From assembly GCA_027080315.1 (NCBI GenBank), contig JALWSI010000245.1, forward strand, positions 1-10,165: a stretch of 10,165 nt of DNA, written 5' to 3'. Position numbers and translations under genes: made by a program. Shown here one piece after another: positions 6,647-10,165 of this stretch. The DNA is from a bacterium (GTDB taxonomy: Bacteria > Thermosulfidibacterota > Thermosulfidibacteria > Thermosulfidibacterales > JALWSI01). Position 1 is the stretch's first letter. Each line of letters opens with the position of its first letter. The notes beneath the pieces are model-generated. The model saw only the letters and a program-made list of their open reading frames with translations, ran no database searches and was not told where the DNA came from.

Positions 6647-7426
6647 TTATCGAAGGGTGTCAAGGTAACGCAGGCTCTTCACGAGATCTTCAAGGGTATG
6701 GGCCTCAATGGTGAAGACCGTTGAGGGATCAAGGTGTTCATTTGCCCACTCTATGCACTCTCTCACAGGAGCCGTTCCTGAACCAAGGGCATGGTGATCG
6801 TCGTTTTTGCCTTTATTGTCATGTATGTGGAACTCAAATATCCACCCGCCAAGGGCCTCAAGCCACTCAATGAGAGGCTCTCTTCCAAACACATTGTAGT
6901 GCCCCACATCAAAACAGCACCCCACCCGAGGATGGTCCGTCTTCTCCAAAAGGCCCACCAAAACCTGGGGTGACTTATCAAAAACGTTCTCTACCGCCAC
7001 CTTCACATTGAAGCTGAAAGAGTCAATAAAGACGTTCAGCGCCTCAGAAGCCCGCTCCTGCCAGTCCTGCACGTGCTCTCCGTAGAAGCACCTGTTGTAA
7101 CCAGGGTGCACCACCACCACCTTTGGGGCAACAAGCTCAATCAAGGGAACCAGTTGCAACCAGCGATCTATGCTTGCCTTTCGTATCCAAGGATCAGCGC
7201 TGCCTGGACTCAGGTCCATGAAGGGAGCATGGATGGTGAAAGGGATCTCACGCTTCACCATGGGCAGCAAGAACCTCTCTAACCGCGCAGGAGAGGTTCT
7301 ATCCATCTCCTCTGCAGAGATATAAAGCTCAACCCCTACATCTGCCACCTCTATCCGCTCAAGGGTATAGTCGTAGTTAGAGGTTAGGTACCACCACGGC
7401 ACGTGAACGTGCAGGTTCATCCTCAT
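6647..7426 (-). CDS. Xylose-isomerase-like TIM-barrel protein (sugar phosphate isomerase/epimerase family)
   Basis: The 259 residues fit the AP endonuclease 2 / sugar phosphate isomerase TIM-barrel family. Candidate metal or active-site residues sit at barrel strand ends: H66 in TIHAPF, H107 in VVVHPGY, E146 in VAVENVF, D173 and H176 in CCFDVGH, H202 in FEFHIHDN, H211 in the DDHHALGSGTAP segment and E241 in FTIEAHT. The set is complete, so it is probably a metal-dependent isomerase, epimerase or endonuclease-like enzyme; the substrate cannot be read from sequence. The ATG at 7426 has TAGGAGG 8 bases upstream; a second ATG two codons on is possible. It lies 32 bases after the lipoprotein gene and 88 before ileS, so it is probably co-transcribed with both. 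The link to translation or lipoprotein processing is not obvious and may be only genomic neighbourhood. Confidence 0.85.
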   Translation of the reverse strand: MRMNLHVHVPWWYLTSNYDYTLERIEVADVGVELYISAEEMDRTSPARLERFLLPMVKREIPFTIHAPFMDLSPGSADPWIRKASIDRWLQLVPLIELVAPKVVVVHPGYNRCFYGEHVQDWQERASEALNVFIDSFSFNVKVAVENVFDKSPQVLVGLLEKTDHPRVGCCFDVGHYNVFGREPLIEWLEALGGWIFEFHIHDNKGKNDDHHALGSGTAPVRECIEWANEHLDPSTVFTIEAHTLEDLVKSLRYLDTLR

Positions 7427-7458
7427 AGCTTAAGCCTCCTAAAAGCGAGAAGGCGAGG

Positions 7459-8088
7459 CTAAAAGCCTCCCTCCTCTCCAGTATCCGCCAATCCCCCAAG
7501 GGGAGGCATGTAAGGAGATCCCATCTTGGTCTCCTGGGCAGGAGTGATCTCGTCGGAGATCTCCAAGGCCAGCTTTGTGCCCATAAGGTTTATGGCCTCT
7601 CCAAGAGAGACCTTTCGGTTAAGCTCCACACTTGACTCCCTTTCACCCTTCAAGATGAACTTAGGCACACCCATCGCCTTACCGGGAGAGTCTCCTCTCT
7701 TCTCCTCTGAAGGCCAGACCGGTTCCAGAAAGCGCATCATCGCATCCAACCTGTAGCCAGAGGGAGTCTCAGATAGCTGCAAGCGGTGAAACAGCACCAA
7801 AGTATCAGCCCCGCTCAGGGCAATGGCCTTGAGGGTCTGGGGAGAGCCGTCAAAATACTCCACCTGCGGCAGATAGACCACATTAAGCTCTTGCTCAAAG
7901 TTTATGGTCTCTTCCATCTTGCCAAGCAGTTTCCATTCCACCTCTGTGGGTTTATGGTCGGTTAACAGCATAAGGCTGTAGGTGTGGGGCAGCCTTATGG
8001 GATCCATTCTCTTAACATTCATAGAAGGTGCGCATCCACCCAACATGAAAAGCAGCAATGGAACCGCCAGTTTTTGAAGCCTCTTCAT
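7459..8088 (-). CDS. Putative lipoprotein of unknown function
   Basis: I do not recognise the family. The 209-residue protein starts with MKRLQKLAVPLLLFMLGGC: a basic n-region, a hydrophobic core and a lipobox with the lipidated Cys at position 19. Ala at +2 suggests outer-membrane sorting under the enterobacterial rule, if that rule applies here. The mature part is soluble and looks alpha/beta. The segment from about 34 to 115 has a hydrophobic strand (YSLMLLTD), a possible charged helix (TEVEWKLLGKMEETINF) and a later strand (GADTLVLFHRLQL). The C-terminal tail is rich in Gly, Pro and Met (GSPYMPPLGG), probably disordered. The ATG follows AAGGAGGAG closely. It is the first gene of the unit containing lspA, whose product would cleave its signal peptide. 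An envelope role is inferred from the signal alone. Confidence 0.8.
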   Translation of the reverse strand: MKRLQKLAVPLLLFMLGGCAPSMNVKRMDPIRLPHTYSLMLLTDHKPTEVEWKLLGKMEETINFEQELNVVYLPQVEYFDGSPQTLKAIALSGADTLVLFHRLQLSETPSGYRLDAMMRFLEPVWPSEEKRGDSPGKAMGVPKFILKGERESSVELNRKVSLGEAINLMGTKLALEISDEITPAQETKMGSPYMPPLGGLADTGEEGGF

Positions 8089-8232
8089 GATTCTCCTCCT
8101 TTTAACCTTCGGGTGTGTAAAATATGGGGCGTAGAAAGAGAGATTACAAGGGCAAAGTTAGCCAAAGCAAACTTGCCTCTTCAAGCCCAAAGCCTACATT
8201 TAGCCAAAACCCAACAACAAGGAGAGGAAAGG
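8089..8232. promoter_or_regulatory. Divergent control region between the lipoprotein unit and apgM
   Basis: These 144 bases separate two diverging genes. On the plus strand TTGCCT (8173-8178), 16 bases and TACATT (8195-8200) form a weak promoter whose start near 8207 would suit apgM. The 9-mer TTAGCCAAA occurs twice (8158-8166 and 8200-8208), 42 bases apart, flanking this promoter. On the minus strand TTGTAA then CATATT, 17 bases apart near 8142-8115, is a poor but correctly placed candidate for the lipoprotein unit. Both genes have clear ribosome binding sites at the region's edges. Confidence 0.35.
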
Positions 8233-9468
8233 ATGAGAAGCAACACAAAGTACATTGTGATTCTGGGAGACGGAATGGCCGACAGGCCTTTGAAAGAGCT
8301 TGAGGGGAGAACACCTCTTGAAGCGGCCAACATCCCCCACATGGATAAACTCGCCCAAGAGGGCACCTGTTGCTGGGTCAAGACCGTGCCAGCTGGAATG
8401 CCTCCTGGCAGTGACGTGGCAAATCTGTCGGTGATGGGCTACGACCCTGAAAAATTCTACACTGGAAGAGCCCCCATTGAGGCTGCCAGCATGGGGGTGG
8501 AGCTTGGTGAGAAAGATATAGCCTTCAGGTGCAACCTGGTCACCATTGAGAACGGGGTGATGAAGGACTACAGCGCCGGTCACATCAGCAACGAAGAGGC
8601 TGCGCAGATCATTGAGAGCCTGCAAAATGAGCTGGGAGACGAGAGGTTCTCCTTCTACCCTGGGGTCAGCTATCGCCACCTCATGGTGTGGCGTGGGGGT
8701 CCAAAAGAGATGGAGTGCACACCACCCCACGACATCTCGGATCAAGAGGTGGAAAGCCACCTGCCACGGGGAGAGGGAAGCCAGGAGCTGAGAGATCTTA
8801 TGGAGAAAGCCAAAGAGATCCTGGCCAATCATCCTGTGAACAAGGCGAGAATAGCAAAAGGCAAGAACCCCGCAAACTCGGTCTGGTTCTGGGGTCAGGG
8901 CCCCCGTCCGTGGCTGCCTGCGTTTCAAGAGAGATTCGGTTTAAGTGGAGGGGTGATCTCTGCGGTGGATCTGGTGAAAGGGATAGGGGTTTTGGCAGGC
9001 CTAACCCCCATATCTGTGCCCGGTGCCACGGGGTACATTGACACCAACTACCAAGGCAAGGTTGAGGCCGCCATTGAGCTCTTAAAAGAGCATCAGTTCG
9101 TGTACATCCACATAGAGGCCCCAGACGAGGCCGGCCATCAGGGAAGCGTAGAGACCAAGATAAGGGCCATTGAGGATGTGGATTCCAAGGTGGTGGCGCC
9201 ATTGGTAAAGTGGGCAGAACGATGCGACCAGAGGGTGCGCATTCTCCTCACCCCCGATCATCCCACCCCCATTGAGATAAAGACCCACTCTGCAGATCCC
9301 GTTCCCTTCGTAATATGGGACAACCAGAGACAAGAAAAAGGGGTACAAGCCTACAATGAAAGGGCCTTTGAGCCGTTAAAACCCTACACCTTAGAGCCGG
9401 GGTTCAAGGTGATGTATCTGCTCACCCAAAAGATCTGCACCCATTGTAGCGAGGGGTGTGGAGGGTGA
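8233..9468 (+). CDS. apgM: Cofactor-independent phosphoglycerate mutase, archaeal type (ApgM)
   Basis: The protein interconverts 3- and 2-phosphoglycerate in glycolysis/gluconeogenesis and belongs to the alkaline phosphatase superfamily. The ATG at 8233 with GGAGAGG 5 bases upstream gives 411 residues, normal for the family (about 400-415). The frame is open further upstream, but that part has no homologous look and overlaps the promoter and the opposite gene. Motifs are ILGDGMAD (10-17, metal Asp13), PPGSDVANLSVMGYDP (57-72, candidate nucleophile Ser60), FYTGRAPIEA, EAPDEAGHQG (295-304, metal Asp298 and His302), TPDHPTP (340-346, Asp342-His343) and KTHSADPVPF (His352). The extreme C-terminus carries C402-x2-C405-x3-C409, an unusual cysteine-rich tail. 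The gene stands alone on the plus strand. ApgM occurs in archaea and in scattered bacteria. Confidence 0.95.
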   Translation: MRSNTKYIVILGDGMADRPLKELEGRTPLEAANIPHMDKLAQEGTCCWVKTVPAGMPPGSDVANLSVMGYDPEKFYTGRAPIEAASMGVELGEKDIAFRCNLVTIENGVMKDYSAGHISNEEAAQIIESLQNELGDERFSFYPGVSYRHLMVWRGGPKEMECTPPHDISDQEVESHLPRGEGSQELRDLMEKAKEILANHPVNKARIAKGKNPANSVWFWGQGPRPWLPAFQERFGLSGGVISAVDLVKGIGVLAGLTPISVPGATGYIDTNYQGKVEAAIELLKEHQFVYIHIEAPDEAGHQGSVETKIRAIEDVDSKVVAPLVKWAERCDQRVRILLTPDHPTPIEIKTHSADPVPFVIWDNQRQEKGVQAYNERAFEPLKPYTLEPGFKVMYLLTQKICTHCSEGCGG

Positions 9469-9469
9469 A

Positions 9470-9648
9470 GGGTAAGGACTGAGTAAGGAGTCAGGGATCA
9501 AAGGTCAGTAGGCAGTAGTCAGAGGATTCTTGAAACTTAAAACTTGCAACTTAAAACTTCTACTAAACCCAACAAACCCAATGAACCAGATAGACGAGAC
9601 AGGACGAGATAGACCAGATGAACCAGATGGACCAGACCGACCAGAAGA
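9470..9648. repeat. Mosaic of degenerate short tandem repeats downstream of apgM
   Basis: No gene is seen here. Three repetitive segments follow each other. First, 9470-9526 mixes variants of AAGG and CAGTAG/GTCAG. Second, 9532-9559 holds four copies of a 7-mer ending AACTT (two exact copies of AACTTAAAACTT, 14 bases apart). Third, 9562-9643 holds nine units of about 9 bases drifting from ACTAAACCC through AATGAACCA to GATGGACCA and GACCGACCA. Units are imperfect, and one is 10 bases long. There are no stems of hairpin size and no spacers, so it is not a CRISPR array. It ends just before the toxin-antitoxin promoter. Confidence 0.75.
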
Positions 9649-9677
9649 TTGACGATATCGCCAAAGAGTCATACTAT
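9649..9677 (+). promoter_or_regulatory. Promoter of the RHH antitoxin/MazF toxin pair
   Basis: TTGACG (9649-9654), a 17-base spacer and TACTAT (9672-9677) match 5/6 and 4/6 of the sigma-70 hexamers with ideal spacing, the best promoter seen in the window. Transcription would start near 9684, about 22 bases before the likely antitoxin ATG at 9707, with GGGAGG (9695-9700) between. A small palindrome, GGTA-T-TACC (9679-9687), overlaps the start point and could be an operator for autoregulation by the ribbon-helix-helix antitoxin. The operator role is inferred from family behaviour. Confidence 0.5.
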
Positions 9678-9706
9678 TGGTATTACCCTAAGGTGGGAGG
9701 ATGGTG

Positions 9707-9949
9707 ATGGGTGCAGTGAAGGTGGCCATAACCATGGATGAGGATCTTTTTAGAAAGGTGGATCTCCTTGTGAAGAAGGGGGTCTTCTCCAGCCGAAGCG
9801 GCTTAATAAGAGAAGCATTAAAGGAGAAACTGGATAGGATAAGAATGGAGAGTCTGGCAGTAGAGTGTGCTAAACTGGACCCAGACTTTGAGAAGGCCCT
9901 GGCAGAGGAAGGATTCTCAACGGAGGTTGACAGGTGGCCTCAATATTGA
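9707..9949 (+). CDS. Ribbon-helix-helix (CopG-type) antitoxin of a MazEF-like pair
   Basis: The 80-residue protein has an N-terminal strand (VKVAITMDEDLF) followed by two helices with the turn VFSSRSGLIREALKEKL, the ribbon-helix-helix DNA-binding pattern. The acidic, aromatic C-terminus (LAEEGFSTEVDRWPQY) resembles the toxin-binding tail of RHH antitoxins paired with MazF. Start choice: the ATG at 9701 touches the GGGAGG ribosome binding site, whereas the ATG at 9707 is 6 bases away and is preferred; a GTG at 9716 is less likely. The stop overlaps the toxin's TTG start. It is expected to sequester the toxin and to repress its own promoter just upstream, as in related systems; both are inferred. 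Confidence 0.85.
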   Translation: MGAVKVAITMDEDLFRKVDLLVKKGVFSSRSGLIREALKEKLDRIRMESLAVECAKLDPDFEKALAEEGFSTEVDRWPQY

Positions 9950-10165
9950 GGGGAGAGATTAGGTGGGCAGACCTTAATCCCGTAAAGGGTCGTGAGCAGG
10001 GAGGGGCCAGACCGGTAGTGATAATAAGCCATGATGTTTTCAACGAGCGGTCGGGCACAGTCATCGCCATGGCCATAACCAGTAAGCCTCAGAAGGCCGG
10101 CTATCCATTAACCCTACCGCTGGAGGATGTGGGTCTTCCTAAACCTTCGTGGGTGAAGATAAGTC
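9946..10165 (+). CDS. MazF/PemK-type endoribonuclease toxin, 5' part (runs off right edge)
   Basis: The frame opens with TTG at 9946-9948, overlapping the antitoxin stop (TTGA), and stays open to the end of the window (73 codons). No ATG lies near the family's expected start; AGGTGG 8 bases upstream supports the TTG. The protein begins RGEIRWADLNPVKGREQGG and continues with the MazF core: R22-PVVIIS (expected catalytic Arg), a short loop, then GTVIAMAITSK with T45/S46 at the expected catalytic Thr/Ser position. MazF toxins are sequence-specific mRNA interferases neutralised by the upstream antitoxin. Roughly the last 35-40 residues of a typical 110-residue protein are missing because the window ends, not because the gene is visibly broken. 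The rare TTG start and the overlap may keep toxin output below antitoxin. Confidence 0.88.
   Translation, partial: MRGEIRWADLNPVKGREQGGARPVVIISHDVFNERSGTVIAMAITSKPQKAGYPLTLPLEDVGLPKPSWVKIS

Noticed and set aside
7984-8232. N-terminal extension of apgM back to 7984
   Set aside because: The extension overlaps the oppositely oriented lipoprotein gene and the promoter region. The family start and a good ribosome binding site are at 8233.
8200-8928. Long minus-strand open frame (242 codons) opposite apgM, and similar plus-strand frames opposite ileS
   Set aside because: They are antisense to strongly conserved enzymes, with low-complexity His/Leu/Pro-rich translations and no credible start signals.
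9470-9648. CRISPR array
   Set aside because: Units are only 7-9 bases, degenerate and contiguous, with no unique spacers and no cas genes nearby.
9581-9704. Two overlapping short peptides (23 and 29 codons) across the 9-base repeats
   Set aside because: Their periodic composition simply reflects the repeat unit length being a multiple of three. There is no ribosome binding site, and the longer one overlaps the antitoxin promoter and start.

Overview
The window reads as a bacterial chromosome segment. It has strong Shine-Dalgarno sites (AAGGAGG type), a lipoprotein with a lipobox, signal peptidase II and a bacterial isoleucyl-tRNA synthetase. Balanced GC, frequent AGG/AGA arginine codons, an archaeal-type phosphoglycerate mutase and a high density of small toxin-antitoxin genes fit a thermophilic or anaerobic bacterium, perhaps of a deltaproteobacterial type. 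The lineage is inference; no marker here fixes it.

Layout, left to right. Positions 1-103 hold one end of an IS3-family insertion sequence, with its OrfA running off the left edge on the minus strand. It has inserted into the last gene of a minus-strand cluster (about 90-1467) of two tandem nucleotidyltransferase/HEPN (MNT-HEPN) toxin-antitoxin pairs. That cluster overlaps the end of manC (1424-2797), the bifunctional GDP-mannose synthesis enzyme, so all five genes look like one transcription unit. A gene-free stretch of about 490 bases (2798-3283) precedes manC. It carries a 9-bp-arm palindrome and further inverted repeats, probably its promoter and leader. A second minus-strand unit runs from 8088 down to 3284: a lipoprotein of unknown function, a TIM-barrel sugar isomerase/AP endonuclease-like protein, ileS and lspA, the last overlapping ileS. 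A short divergent control region (8089-8232) separates it from the plus-strand apgM (8233-9468). Positions 9470-9648 are a mosaic of degenerate short tandem repeats with no gene. They lead into a well-formed promoter and a ribbon-helix-helix antitoxin/MazF toxin pair (9707 onward), the toxin being cut by the right edge.

How the genes fit together. The central block is housekeeping: translation (ileS), envelope lipoprotein maturation (lspA, which would process the lipoprotein encoded in the same unit), glycolysis/gluconeogenesis (apgM) and nucleotide-sugar supply for surface polysaccharide (manC). Both flanks are accessory: two MNT-HEPN cassettes plus an IS on the left, a MazEF-like pair on the right. 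The best specific observation is that the IS cut the second HEPN gene just before the point where its RNase motif is expected, leaving its partner MNT intact. No clearly new multi-gene defence or metabolic system was found. The least explained parts are the manC leader, the lipoprotein family, the cysteine-rich tail of ApgM and the repeat mosaic.
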